Source: Pseudomonadota bacterium
Lineage (GTDB): Bacteria > Pseudomonadota > Alphaproteobacteria > Sphingomonadales > Sphingomonadaceae
Direction: 5' to 3'
Length of the DNA: 44,151 bases
Assembly: GCA_023394965.1 (NCBI GenBank)
Contig: JAEWZX010000041.1
Location: forward strand, 1-44,151
Shown here in pieces: positions 33,912-43,386 of the stretch (position 1 is the first letter of the stretch; each line of letters begins with the position of its first letter). The translations under genes were made by a program, and so were the position numbers. Below the pieces are notes generated by a model, which worked only from the letters and a program-made list of their open reading frames with translations, was not told the origin of the DNA and made no database searches.

Positions 33912-34952
33912 ATGACTAAGACCAAATCTTTCATATTCGCCGCCGTATCGGCCGTCGCGCTTGCTGCCTGTGGCGGCGCGGAATCAGGTTCGCGCGATTC
34001 GATCCGCGCTGTTGGTTCGTCGACTGTTTTCCCTTTCGCCAAGGCGGTATCGGAAGAATTCGTTCGCTCGTACCCAGACTTTAAGTCGCCGATCATCGAG
34101 TCGACCGGAACGGGTGGAGGCATGAAGCTTTTCTGCGCTGGTGTGGGTGCCAGCACACCCGACATGACGCATGCTTCCAGGCGCATGAAAGCCAGCGAAT
34201 TTGCAGGTTGTGAAGCCAATGGCGTGAAAGACGTCATCGAAATTCAGGTTGGCCTAGACGGCATCGCTTTTGCTTCGGCCAAGGGCGGTATCACGATGAA
34301 TCTGACACCCAAGATGGTATACGAAGCCTTGGCAGCCGCGCCCTATGGCAAGGAGCAGACAGCCAAGAACTGGTCGGATGTCGACCCGTCGCTGCCCGAC
34401 CTCCCCATTCTGGTTTACGGTCCCCCGTCGACTTCCGGCACGCGCGATGCGCTGAAGGAGCTGGTCCTCGAAGTGGGTTGCGAAACCAATGCCGAAATGG
34501 CCGCCCTCAAGAAAACCGATGAAGATCGTTATAGCCAGCTTTGCACCGAAGTGCGTTCGGACGGCGGTTACGTCGATCAGGGCGAGCAGGACAATCTGAT
34601 CGTTCAGAAGATCGAAGGCAATCCGAATGCCGTTGGCATCTTCGGCTATAGCTATCTCGAAGAGAATTCGAACAAGGTCCAGGGCCTGCACGTAAATGGT
34701 GTTGCTCCGACATATGAGAACATCTCAAGCTTCAAGTATCCGGGCGCCCGCCCGCTGTATGTCTATGTCAAGAAAGCGCATCTCGACGCTATCCCGGGCC
34801 TGAAGGAATATCTCGCCCAATGGACGAAGATGTGGGCAAAGGATGGTGATCTTGCCAAGATTGGCCTTGTCGCGTCGCCTGACGACGTTATGGCGACCAA
34901 CCAGAAAGCAGCTACAGAGTACACCACGCTCGACGGCGCGCAGCTCAAGTAA
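33912..34952 (+). CDS. pstS: phosphate ABC transporter substrate-binding protein (PstS)
   Basis: The 346-aa periplasmic lipoprotein that captures phosphate. The lipobox LAAC puts the lipidated Cys at residue 20. Phosphate-binding segments are GSSTVFPFAKAVSEEF near residue 36, STGTGGGMKLFC and SGTRDALKELV. First gene of pstSCAB-phoU-phoB, directly behind a Pho box. Confidence 0.95.
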   Translation: MTKTKSFIFAAVSAVALAACGGAESGSRDSIRAVGSSTVFPFAKAVSEEFVRSYPDFKSPIIESTGTGGGMKLFCAGVGASTPDMTHASRRMKASEFAGCEANGVKDVIEIQVGLDGIAFASAKGGITMNLTPKMVYEALAAAPYGKEQTAKNWSDVDPSLPDLPILVYGPPSTSGTRDALKELVLEVGCETNAEMAALKKTDEDRYSQLCTEVRSDGGYVDQGEQDNLIVQKIEGNPNAVGIFGYSYLEENSNKVQGLHVNGVAPTYENISSFKYPGARPLYVYVKKAHLDAIPGLKEYLAQWTKMWAKDGDLAKIGLVASPDDVMATNQKAATEYTTLDGAQLK

Positions 34953-34968
34953 GGTCTGAAAGCAACGT

Positions 34969-36354
34969 ATGTCGCCAGCTATCCTGCTCCTCCTGGCCCT
35001 CGGGCTCGGGCTCGCCGGATGGCTGGCGGCCCGCGCACGGGCGTGGACCTTCCGGCGCACAAGCGCCGACGGAAGGCTTGCCAGCCTCCCCACCTATCAC
35101 GCCTGGTACGTGGCGCTGTGGATTATCCTCCCGGTGCTTGCATTCATCGCGCTGTGGAGCGCAATTGCACCGGGTCTCGTCAGCCAGTCCGTTCTGGCAA
35201 GCCCGGCCGCGGCAGAACTCCCGGCATTCGGCTTCCAGCGTCAAACGATCCTCAATGAAGCGCGCGCAGTCGCCACCGGCGCTGCCCCCGCAGTCTTCAA
35301 TACGCAGGCAGCAGGCCTTGTCGAACCCTATCGCGATGCATTGTCGCACTACAATCTCATCGGCATCATCGTAACGCTGCTGATCGCCTTCCTTGGCGGC
35401 GTCTGGGCGTTCCTGCGTCTCAAGCCCGATTTCGCGGCCCGCACCAAGGTCGAACGGATTGTCATGGCAATCCTGCTTGGTGCATCGCTCGTCGCCATTC
35501 TTACAACCATCGGCATTCTCGCCAGCCTGGTGTTCGAGACGATCCGTTTTTTTGGCATGGTCTCGCCGATCGATTTTCTCTTCGGTACGCACTGGGGCCC
35601 CGACCCCATGGCCAACCCCGACAGCCCCGACGGGAGCCGCTACGGCGCGGTCCCGCTCTTCTGGGGGACATTGTTCATAGGCGCGATAATAGCCATGATA
35701 GTCGCCATCCCGCTCGGCCTGATGAGCGCGATCTATCTCACACAATATGCCAACCCGACTTTGCGCAAATGGATCAAGCCCGCCCTGGAAATTCTCGCTG
35801 GCGTACCGACCGTAGTGTACGGCTACTTCGCCGCACTGACGATTGCGCCGGCAATTCGCAATATCGCCCTTTCTCTGGGCGCGACTAACCCGTCGAGCGA
35901 AAGCGCGCTAGCCGCAGGTCTCGTGATGGGCGTGATGATAATTCCTTTCGTTTCATCCATGGCGGACGACAGCATCGCCGCCGTACCGCAATCCATGCGT
36001 GACGGCAGCCTGGCCATGGGCGCCACCACAAGTGAAACGATTCGCCGCGTTCTAGTCCCTGCTGCCCTGCCCGGCATTGTCGCGGGCGTGATGCTAGCCG
36101 TAAGCCGCGCCATCGGCGAAACGATGATCGTGGTAATGGCCGCCTCCACTGCAGCCAATCTCTCTGCCAATCCGCTCGAAGCCATGACCACAGTGACAGT
36201 GCAGATTGTCGCCATGCTGACCGGCGAAGGCAGCTTCGATCACCCTGCGACGCTGAGCGCCTTTGCCCTGGGTTTCGTACTCTTCATGGTCACACTGGGC
36301 CTCAATTTCATCGCACTCCGCGTCGTCAAGAGGTATCGCGAAGCTTATGAATGA
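34969..36354 (+). CDS. pstC: phosphate ABC transporter permease PstC
   Basis: A 461-aa membrane permease, longer than the roughly 320 residues of E. coli PstC. Extra N-terminal helices and a periplasmic stretch (residues about 1-185) precede the usual six-helix permease, whose EAA-loop reads DGSLAMGATTSETIRRVLVPAALPGI. The extended form is common in alphaproteobacteria. It starts 16 bases after pstS and overlaps pstA by eight bases. Confidence 0.93.
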   Translation: MSPAILLLLALGLGLAGWLAARARAWTFRRTSADGRLASLPTYHAWYVALWIILPVLAFIALWSAIAPGLVSQSVLASPAAAELPAFGFQRQTILNEARAVATGAAPAVFNTQAAGLVEPYRDALSHYNLIGIIVTLLIAFLGGVWAFLRLKPDFAARTKVERIVMAILLGASLVAILTTIGILASLVFETIRFFGMVSPIDFLFGTHWGPDPMANPDSPDGSRYGAVPLFWGTLFIGAIIAMIVAIPLGLMSAIYLTQYANPTLRKWIKPALEILAGVPTVVYGYFAALTIAPAIRNIALSLGATNPSSESALAAGLVMGVMIIPFVSSMADDSIAAVPQSMRDGSLAMGATTSETIRRVLVPAALPGIVAGVMLAVSRAIGETMIVVMAASTAANLSANPLEAMTTVTVQIVAMLTGEGSFDHPATLSAFALGFVLFMVTLGLNFIALRVVKRYREAYE

Positions 36355-37597
36355 GCGTATCGCCCCCACACGCACGGCCATATTCGAAGCACGGCTGAAG
36401 AAGCGTTATGCTGCAGAGCGCCGTTTCAAAGCGCTGGGCCTCTCGGCAATCCTGTTCTCCGTTGCCGTCCTGGTATTTTTGCTGGGCACGATGACTCTGA
36501 ACGGTATAGGCGGATTTCAACGCGTCGAACTCGAAGTTCCAATCGATTTCACGCAGTCCGGGATTGCGGCCGATCCTGCGACGATGCAGCAATCAGGCGC
36601 GATCCAGGCACTGGAAGCACAAGGCCTGCGCGACGTCGTGCAATATTACGCGCAAGAGCATCTCGGGGAAGAAGCGGCTGCGCAACTTGGCGGGCAGGCC
36701 TGGCGTGACGTCGCTGATGCGATCGCGAGTGATCCCTCGATCCTGCGCAAGGAAACCACTTTCTGGTTGCCAGCATCGGCAAGCCTGGCTTCCGGTTATC
36801 AGGGTGAAGGTTCGCCCGAAATGCGGGCGCTTGGCTCCGAGCTTTCCCAAAAGGGCCAGATTGCCAAAAATTTCGATGTGGGGTTCCTTACCCGCTCGGA
36901 TGCGACCAATCCACAGCAGGTTGGCATTTGGGGTGCGCTCAAGGGCTCTGTCCTGACGATGGTGATCACCCTCCTGCTTGCTTTTCCGATTGGCGTTCTT
37001 GCCGCTCTTTATCTCGAAGAGTATGCGCCCAAAAACAGGTGGACGGATTTGATCGAACTTTCGATCAACAACCTTGCAGCAGTTCCGTCGATCATTTTCG
37101 GCTTGCTGGGTCTTGCCGTCTTCCTGACTATGTTCCCGAACCTGCGATCCGCCCCGATCATCGGTGGTATGACACTGGCGTTGATGACCATGCCAGTCAT
37201 TGTTATTGCCGGGCGCAATGCGATCAAGGCAGTGCCGCCTAGCATTCGCGACGGCGCGCTCGCCGTTGGTGCATCGCCCGTGCAAGTGGTATTCCATCAC
37301 GTATTGCCCCTTGCCTTGCCCGGCATCCTAACGGGTACCATCATTGGCATGGCCCGGGCGCTGGGCGAAACTGCGCCTCTGCTGATGATCGGAATGCGCG
37401 CTTTCGTTGCCACACCGCCCGAAGGCTTCACGTCTCCAGCGACTGTGCTCCCGATGCAGATCTTCCTGTGGTCAGATGAAATCGACCGCGGCTTCGTCGA
37501 ACGCACCAGCGCGGCCATTATCGTGCTATTGCTGTTCCTGCTCGTGATGAACGGGCTTGCCATCTACCTGCGTAACAAATTCGAGAAAACCTGGTGA
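36347..37597 (+). CDS. pstA: phosphate ABC transporter permease PstA
   Basis: The second permease half, 416 aa. After one transmembrane helix (about residues 31-50) comes a large periplasmic insertion to about residue 190, matching the DUF3333-type N-terminus, then the canonical permease with DGALAVGASPVQVVFHHVLP as the ATPase-contact loop. ATG 36347 lies within the end of pstC; the upstream part of the open frame is antisense-like to nothing but overlaps pstC and is not used. It couples to pstB by a GTGA junction. Confidence 0.93.
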   Translation: MNERIAPTRTAIFEARLKKRYAAERRFKALGLSAILFSVAVLVFLLGTMTLNGIGGFQRVELEVPIDFTQSGIAADPATMQQSGAIQALEAQGLRDVVQYYAQEHLGEEAAAQLGGQAWRDVADAIASDPSILRKETTFWLPASASLASGYQGEGSPEMRALGSELSQKGQIAKNFDVGFLTRSDATNPQQVGIWGALKGSVLTMVITLLLAFPIGVLAALYLEEYAPKNRWTDLIELSINNLAAVPSIIFGLLGLAVFLTMFPNLRSAPIIGGMTLALMTMPVIVIAGRNAIKAVPPSIRDGALAVGASPVQVVFHHVLPLALPGILTGTIIGMARALGETAPLLMIGMRAFVATPPEGFTSPATVLPMQIFLWSDEIDRGFVERTSAAIIVLLLFLLVMNGLAIYLRNKFEKTW

Positions 37598-38382
37598 CCG
37601 TAGTCCACGACAACCTCGAGAAGACCGAAGCCAAGATGAGCGCCAAGGCGGTGTCCGTCTTCTACGGCGACAAAAAGGCTATCGATGAGGTCTCGATCGA
37701 TATCCCGACCGAATATGTCACGGCCTTTATCGGTCCGTCCGGCTGCGGAAAATCGACCTTTCTGCGCACACTGAACCGCATGAACGATACCATCCCGTCG
37801 GCCCGCGTCGAAGGTGAGATCGACTTGGATGGACGCGACATATACCGGTCGGGTATGGATGTGGTGCAGCTCCGTGCCCGCGTCGGCATGGTATTTCAGA
37901 AGCCGAACCCCTTCCCCAAGTCCATTTACGAGAACATCGCCTACGGTCCGAAAATTCACGGTCTGGCCGAAGGCAAGGATGAGCTCGACGCCATTGTCGA
38001 GAAATCGCTGAAGCGCGCCGGTCTGTGGGAAGAAGTGAAGGATCGACTGCAGGACAGCGGCACCGCTCTTTCCGGCGGGCAGCAGCAACGGCTGTGCATA
38101 GCGCGCGCAATCGCGGTCGATCCGGAAGTCATTCTGATGGACGAACCCTGTTCTGCGCTCGATCCGATCGCGACAGCCAAGATCGAAGAACTGATTGCCG
38201 AACTCAATGGCCGCTATGCCATTGTGATCGTCACTCACTCGATGCAGCAGGCTGCACGCGTCAGCCAGCGCACCGCTTTCTTCCACTTGGGGAAAATGGT
38301 GGAATATGGCCGCACATCTGACATATTTACCAATCCGCACGAACAGCGCACCCAGGATTATATCACTGGGCGCTACGGGTAA
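37594..38382 (+). CDS. pstB: phosphate ABC transporter ATPase (PstB)
   Basis: A 262-aa ATPase powering phosphate import, with Walker A GPSGCGKS (residues 47-54), the Q-loop region FQKPNPFPKSIYEN specific to PstB, signature LSGGQQQRLCIARA and Walker B ILMDEPCSALDP. GTG 37594 overlaps the pstA stop; ATG 37636 (MSAKAVSVFYG) is a possible alternative. Confidence 0.97.
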   Translation: MTVVHDNLEKTEAKMSAKAVSVFYGDKKAIDEVSIDIPTEYVTAFIGPSGCGKSTFLRTLNRMNDTIPSARVEGEIDLDGRDIYRSGMDVVQLRARVGMVFQKPNPFPKSIYENIAYGPKIHGLAEGKDELDAIVEKSLKRAGLWEEVKDRLQDSGTALSGGQQQRLCIARAIAVDPEVILMDEPCSALDPIATAKIEELIAELNGRYAIVIVTHSMQQAARVSQRTAFFHLGKMVEYGRTSDIFTNPHEQRTQDYITGRYG

Positions 38383-38386
38383 GGCC

Positions 38387-39067
38387 ATGAATTCCATGCA
38401 AGAACATACTGTTAAGGCCTTCGACGAAGACATCACTCGCCTCCGCGGCCTGATCGCTGAGATGGGCGGTCTGGCCGAAGCCGCGGTCGAGCGCTCACTC
38501 GAAGCTCTGGTGAAAGGGGACGACGATCTCGCCGACAAAGTTATCAAGGGCGACAAGAAAATCGACGCGCTCGAAACCGAGATTGATAAGCTGGCCGTCC
38601 GCATCATCGCATTGCGGGCGCCGATGGCGGATGACCTGCGCGAAGTTATCGCGGCACTGAAGATCGCTGGCGTGGTGGAGCGGATCGGCGATTATTCGAA
38701 GAACATAGCCAAAGCGAGCAAGCAGATCGGCGGCAATCGCAAACAGTTCGAGCCTTTGACCCTGCTTCCGGCAATGGCCGAAGTCGCGGCTGAAATGGTC
38801 CACGACGTGCTGACCGCCTATGCTGCACGCGATGCCGAACTGGCGCGTGAAGTCATCGCAACCGACGAAAAGGTCGATGCCTTCTACAATTCGATTTTCC
38901 GCAATCTCGTCAGCCACATGGTAGAAAACCCCTCGACCATTTCGAGTGCAGCGCAGATGCTCTTCATCGCGCGCAATCTGGAACGTGTCGGCGACCATGC
39001 CACCAATGTTGCGGAAATGGTGCACTTCGCTGCTACTGGAAACTATCCTCCCGATGAGGATAATTGA
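38387..39067 (+). CDS. phoU: phosphate signalling protein PhoU
   Basis: A 226-aa helical protein that links the Pst transporter to PhoR and keeps the regulon off when phosphate is plentiful. Its two PhoU repeats show the metal-site motifs DDLREVIAALKIAGVVERIGDYSKN and MLFIARNLERVGDHATNVAE (E/DxxxD patterns). ATG 38387 is four bases after the pstB stop, with AAGG just before. Confidence 0.96.
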   Translation: MNSMQEHTVKAFDEDITRLRGLIAEMGGLAEAAVERSLEALVKGDDDLADKVIKGDKKIDALETEIDKLAVRIIALRAPMADDLREVIAALKIAGVVERIGDYSKNIAKASKQIGGNRKQFEPLTLLPAMAEVAAEMVHDVLTAYAARDAELAREVIATDEKVDAFYNSIFRNLVSHMVENPSTISSAAQMLFIARNLERVGDHATNVAEMVHFAATGNYPPDEDN

Positions 39068-39097
39068 CACAAAACTGTAGTGCTGGGGTCATAAAGC

Positions 39098-39823
39098 ATG
39101 CCGACCGAGATAGAGAACTCCCGGAAAGGCAAGGATTTGCACGCCGCCAAACTGTTACTGGTAGAGGACGATCCGGCCCTCTCCGAGCTGCTCGAATACC
39201 GCTTCACCAATGAAGGCTACAACGTTCGTACCACCTCCGATGGCGACGAAGCACTGTTGCTCGCCGCAGAGGATGTGCCCGATCTCGTAATTCTGGACTG
39301 GATGATCGAGGGCACCAGCGGAATAGAAGTCTGCCGTCGCTTGCGGCGGGACAAGGAGACGGCTCACGTCCCGATCATCATGCTCACGGCTCGTGAAGCG
39401 GAAGACGATCGGATCAGGGGCCTGGATACCGGTGCCGATGATTATCTGACAAAGCCCTTTTCTCCGCGAGAGCTTCTCGCCCGCGTCGCTGCGGTAATGC
39501 GCCGTATACGGCCCGCATTGGCCGGCGAAAGCATTGAGGTCGGGGACATCATGCTCGATCCGGTAGCGCATAAGGTCACGCGACGTGGCCGGACGCTGCA
39601 GCTGGGGCCGACCGAATATCGCCTGCTGAAATTCTTCATGGAAAGCCCGGGGCGGGTCTTCAGCCGTGGGCAATTGCTCGACGGCGTGTGGGGAACGGAA
39701 AGCGAAATCGAACTGCGCACGGTCGATGTCCATATCCGTCGTCTGCGCAAGGCAATCGAGATTGAAGGCGCCAAGGATCCAGTGCGGACTGTGCGGAGCG
39801 CAGGCTATTCGCTCGAAGCATAA
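39098..39823 (+). CDS. phoB: phosphate regulon response regulator PhoB
   Basis: A 241-aa OmpR-type regulator: receiver domain (residues about 18-133) with the acidic pocket EDD (23-25), phosphoacceptor Asp67 in VILDWMI and Lys in TKPFSPREL; then a winged helix ending DVHIRRLRKAIE...VRTVRSAGYSL. It would bind the Pho boxes seen upstream of the porin and pstS. The first 15 residues are an extra tail compared with E. coli PhoB. Confidence 0.96.
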   Translation: MPTEIENSRKGKDLHAAKLLLVEDDPALSELLEYRFTNEGYNVRTTSDGDEALLLAAEDVPDLVILDWMIEGTSGIEVCRRLRRDKETAHVPIIMLTAREAEDDRIRGLDTGADDYLTKPFSPRELLARVAAVMRRIRPALAGESIEVGDIMLDPVAHKVTRRGRTLQLGPTEYRLLKFFMESPGRVFSRGQLLDGVWGTESEIELRTVDVHIRRLRKAIEIEGAKDPVRTVRSAGYSLEA

Positions 39824-39841
39824 TGGCTGTACCTGCCTGCG

Positions 39842-40570
39842 CTAACGACAGACGCTGTGCCAACGTGCGCTCATGTCCAGATGGAAGTGATCGGCATGGG
39901 CAGCATTGTAATCGGGAGAAAGGACAGTGGCGAAGCTCTTGCAGGCATCGTCGCGCACCCTTCGCAGGAATTGGGCTTTATCGCCTTCTCCCGACCAGTC
40001 ATTCAGCACACTGATCCGCGTGCCATCCGCAAGGACGAAACCCGCAATATCTATCGCGTTGGCAGTTGCGTGTTCACTCCATGGGCCGGAATCGCGGCCA
40101 TAGAGACGGCGGCAGGAATACGCCCCAAGATGCTCTATACGTTGAATTTCCGAACCGAAAATTTTTTCGGCCAGCGGCGCCACCGTCTCGCGTTCCCACA
40201 ACAGCAGCGCGATCGATGCCGAACACGTTACAGGCGGGCTATTCGGCGACAGCGGGAGCGCGGTGAGAACGGTACGATCGTCCCGCCTGCAAGCACCCTC
40301 GCCCGCCGGTTCGAGTATTTCGTGGACCACATCGCTGCGGTCGAGAACACTCCGGCATTCGGCCACATCCTCACGCAGGGATTGCAACTTGGCTTCCGTG
40401 GCCCACCCCACAGGATCGCGTAGGTCCAATGGCGCCCAGGGGTCATGTTCAGGGTGTTCGGCAAGCCACACGCGGCCAGCTATCAACAGGCTGGCCAAGA
40501 TCAGGAATACCAGAACTCGGCGGTCGCCGGTGAACTTGCCGATGCGTTTGGAAAAATTCGCCTTTACCAT
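39842..40570 (-). CDS. extensin-like (LAS peptidase-related) membrane-anchored protein
   Basis: A 242-aa protein with one N-terminal transmembrane helix (about residues 19-34, VLVFLILASLLIAG) and an Extensin_C domain. The segments SEHATANAIDIAGF and HADHFHLD fit the zinc motif SxHxxGxAxD / HxH of LAS (VanY-like) peptidases, with Asn where Gly is usual. It may cut or bind peptidoglycan peptides; this is family inference. ATG 40570 is preferred over GTG 40615. It converges with phoB, 18 bases apart. Confidence 0.8.
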   Translation of the reverse strand: MVKANFSKRIGKFTGDRRVLVFLILASLLIAGRVWLAEHPEHDPWAPLDLRDPVGWATEAKLQSLREDVAECRSVLDRSDVVHEILEPAGEGACRRDDRTVLTALPLSPNSPPVTCSASIALLLWERETVAPLAEKIFGSEIQRIEHLGAYSCRRLYGRDSGPWSEHATANAIDIAGFVLADGTRISVLNDWSGEGDKAQFLRRVRDDACKSFATVLSPDYNAAHADHFHLDMSARWHSVCR

Positions 40571-40697
40571 CGATATTCCAACACTTCGCCCTTCCCGATG
40601 GTACTCGGCTGCCACCTATGTTTGTAAGTAGCTGTGGTCGCGGCAAATTGTTCCTCAGCCAACGATGCTTGCACAGAACCGGCGTGATGGATGCGGG

Positions 40698-42143
40698 TCA
40701 CGCTAGTTGAGCGATTTCGTCGAGGCGTTGCCGCACCGCCCGCAGGTCGTTGTCGAACAAGCGCACCTGTTCATCCCTGGCGGCCCCATCCAGTCGCAGC
40801 AGATAGGATGGGTGCGCTGTCACCCACAACTCACTGCCGTCCTCTAGCTGGATCGGTGCGCCCCGAGCCTTGGAAATACTGACCGTTTTACCGAGCATGC
40901 CCCGAGCTGCACTGGCCCCCATCACCAGCACCAGTTTCGGCTGAACGATCGCTCTTTCGCTTTCCATCCACCACCGGCACGTATCGATTTCCTTTGCCGC
41001 CGGGCTCTGGTGAATGCGCCGCTTTCCGCGCTGAACATATTTGAAATGCTTTACGGCGTTGGTGACGTAAGCCGCGCTTCGATCGATCCCCGCCGTCCGC
41101 AGATGATCGTCGAGCAATTGTCCCGCTGGGCCGACGAAGGGTTGGCCCTTGATATCCTCCTGATCGCCCGGCTGTTCCCCCACGATCATCAAGACAGCGT
41201 CCTGCGGCCCTTCGCCCATGACGGCGTGATTATCCAGCAATCCGATCGGGCATTTGCGACAGGCTGATATAGCCTTGTCAATCGCGGCCAAAGTCTCCGG
41301 CCGCTCGTCGAATTCCAGCGCTCCCTTCTCGACCATTTTCGCCTCCCGGAATTGGGCCCCTGCGACGAGCTCGGGAATTAGCTCCGCTTCAGGCATGTTC
41401 TTCCAGTATTTCTTAGGCATTTCTTTCAGCATCGCGCCGATCTTGAGACGCGCCGGATTGAATATGGACGCGTAATAAGTGCGCCATAAATCCTCCATGG
41501 GATCGCCCTGCGGAGCATCGGAACGCTCTGCCGCCGGCCCCTCGGTCATGGTTTCGCCGTCCCAGTGAAGGCTTCCGCGAGGCGTAAGGATCGACCAGCG
41601 CATATTGGCAAACCTTCGCATGAAGAACCCCGCATTGGCGCGCAGAATATGATGGTCAGGCTCGAACCAGGCGACGTATCGATCACCGCCTTCTACCTCA
41701 TCCGCTTCGACTAGACGAAACCGCACAAATGCATGCATCTTGTGACTGTCGCGCCGGACATTCTTGTCGAGCTCCTCGATCTTGCGAACATCGTCGTCAG
41801 CCTTGTCCTCCATCATCCCGGGGTTTGCCTGCAACCACCATAACAGCCGGTACATCAGCGCGAACCGCTCCGGATCGGAATGAAGCGCGGCATTTCTTGC
41901 GAGGTTCACGAACCGCCGGTTGGCACGTACAGGCGGCGCACCTGAAGTCGGCGCAGGAACACCATGATCACCTTGCGCGAAAAGGTCGCCGCTCCCTCCC
42001 GGTTCGATCCAGGAAATACGATCGGGCGAAACCCGAGCCTGGATCAGCGCTCTCGCACAATCGCGCCAGAAATCGAAATCATCCGCTGCCGGCAGATGCA
42101 CGACATGGAAACTGTCTGCGTGCGCCGCCTGGAGCATGGTCAT
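40698..42143 (-). CDS. DUF4130-UdgX fusion, uracil-DNA glycosylase superfamily
   Basis: A 481-aa two-domain protein. Residues about 1-265 match the DUF4130/TIGR03915 'probable DNA metabolism' domain. Residues about 280-481 match the UdgX (TIGR03914) glycosylase: Cys295 and Cys298 of the Fe-S site, motif GEQPGDQED (322-330), FVGPAGQLLD, the UdgX-specific insertion KRRIHQSP (374-381, His378) and HPSYLLR (444-450). In Mycobacterium smegmatis UdgX the histidine of this KRRIH loop becomes covalently linked to DNA at uracil sites, so this protein may do the same. It overlaps the radical SAM gene by four bases (ATGA) and shares its SOS-type promoter. Confidence 0.92.
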   Translation of the reverse strand: MTMLQAAHADSFHVVHLPAADDFDFWRDCARALIQARVSPDRISWIEPGGSGDLFAQGDHGVPAPTSGAPPVRANRRFVNLARNAALHSDPERFALMYRLLWWLQANPGMMEDKADDDVRKIEELDKNVRRDSHKMHAFVRFRLVEADEVEGGDRYVAWFEPDHHILRANAGFFMRRFANMRWSILTPRGSLHWDGETMTEGPAAERSDAPQGDPMEDLWRTYYASIFNPARLKIGAMLKEMPKKYWKNMPEAELIPELVAGAQFREAKMVEKGALEFDERPETLAAIDKAISACRKCPIGLLDNHAVMGEGPQDAVLMIVGEQPGDQEDIKGQPFVGPAGQLLDDHLRTAGIDRSAAYVTNAVKHFKYVQRGKRRIHQSPAAKEIDTCRWWMESERAIVQPKLVLVMGASAARGMLGKTVSISKARGAPIQLEDGSELWVTAHPSYLLRLDGAARDEQVRLFDNDLRAVRQRLDEIAQLA

Positions 42144-43384
42144 GCCGAAAACAACTCCAGCTGTTCAGTCTTGGGCGCGAGCATCGTGCGCAGGTCTGCC
42201 CGGTCCGTCAGCATTAAAGGACGCCAATCCACGGTGCAGATAAACGGTCGAACCTTGGTGATGGACAACGTGAGTCGCGCCACATCGTCGAGCCGCAACG
42301 TCCGGTGCCTGCGACTGGCAAGGATCTTGTGAACCGCTTTTACGCCCAGGCCAGGCACGCGCAGCAATTGCTCCTTCGTGGCGCGATTTACATCCACGGG
42401 GAACTGCTCCCGAAACTTGAGCGCCCACGCAAGTTTGGGATCGATATCCAGTGGCAAATTTCCATCCGCCTCTGTCGCCTGCATCACATCTGCGGGCTTG
42501 TAGCCATAGAACCGCATCAGCCAATCTGACTGATAGAGCCGATGTTCGCGTATCAACGGTGGGCGCTTTAACGGCAAAACAGCGCTCGCATCCGGAATGG
42601 GAGAGAACGCGCTGTAATAGACCCGGCGAAGATTAAACCTGTCGTAAAGTCGGCTCGCCTTTCCCACAATATCACTATCGGTCGCGGCATCGGCCCCCAC
42701 GATCATCTGCGTCGACTGCCCAGCCGGAGCGAAGCGTGGCGCGTACTTGAAGCGTTTACGGGCGTCCTTCAGTTCAACGATATCGCTTTTAACGTTGTCC
42801 ATTGCACTTTCGATCTGGCTGACGCTCTTGTCCGGTGCCAGCCGAGAAAGCCCGCTATCGGTTGGCAACTCCACATTGATTGAGACCCTATCGGCATACA
42901 GCCCGGCTTGGTGGACGATCTCTTGGTCGGCCTCGGGAATGGTTTTCAGATGGATATACCCGCGGAAATCATGCTCCTCCCGCAAGATGCGGGCGACTTC
43001 TACCAGTTGCTCCATCGTATGATTGGCGCTCTTCACGATCCCTGACGACAGGAACAGTCCCTCGATATAATTACGCCGGTAGAAGGCCAGAGTGAGCTCC
43101 ACCACCTCCTGCGGTGTGAACCGCGCACGCGCGACATTCGAGCTTTTGCGGTTGATGCAGTAATGGCAGTCGAACACGCAAAAATTGGTCAGCAGAACTT
43201 TCAGCAGACTGATGCAACGGCCATCCGGAGCATAGGCATGGCAGATCCCCATACCTTCAGTCGAACCGACGCCCTTCCCATTGATCGAGTTTCGTTTCGA
43301 TGTGCCGGATGATGCACAGGAAGCGTCATACTTCGCCGCATCGGCGAGAATTTTCAGTTTCTGAAAGATGGATGAAACGGCCAT
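42140..43384 (-). CDS. putative DNA repair/modification radical SAM protein (TIGR03916)
   Basis: A 414-aa radical SAM enzyme with the [4Fe-4S] motif CVFDCHYC (Cys69, 73, 76) and a C-terminal helix-hairpin-helix DNA-binding motif (VDVNRATKEQLLRVPGLG, around residue 345). The family is known to sit beside UdgX-type genes and is annotated as putative DNA modification or repair; its chemistry is not established. ATG 43384 lies two bases after a perfect LexA-type box. First gene of the two-gene operon. Confidence 0.92.
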   Translation of the reverse strand: MAVSSIFQKLKILADAAKYDASCASSGTSKRNSINGKGVGSTEGMGICHAYAPDGRCISLLKVLLTNFCVFDCHYCINRKSSNVARARFTPQEVVELTLAFYRRNYIEGLFLSSGIVKSANHTMEQLVEVARILREEHDFRGYIHLKTIPEADQEIVHQAGLYADRVSINVELPTDSGLSRLAPDKSVSQIESAMDNVKSDIVELKDARKRFKYAPRFAPAGQSTQMIVGADAATDSDIVGKASRLYDRFNLRRVYYSAFSPIPDASAVLPLKRPPLIREHRLYQSDWLMRFYGYKPADVMQATEADGNLPLDIDPKLAWALKFREQFPVDVNRATKEQLLRVPGLGVKAVHKILASRRHRTLRLDDVARLTLSITKVRPFICTVDWRPLMLTDRADLRTMLAPKTEQLELFSA

Positions 43385-43386
43385 AT

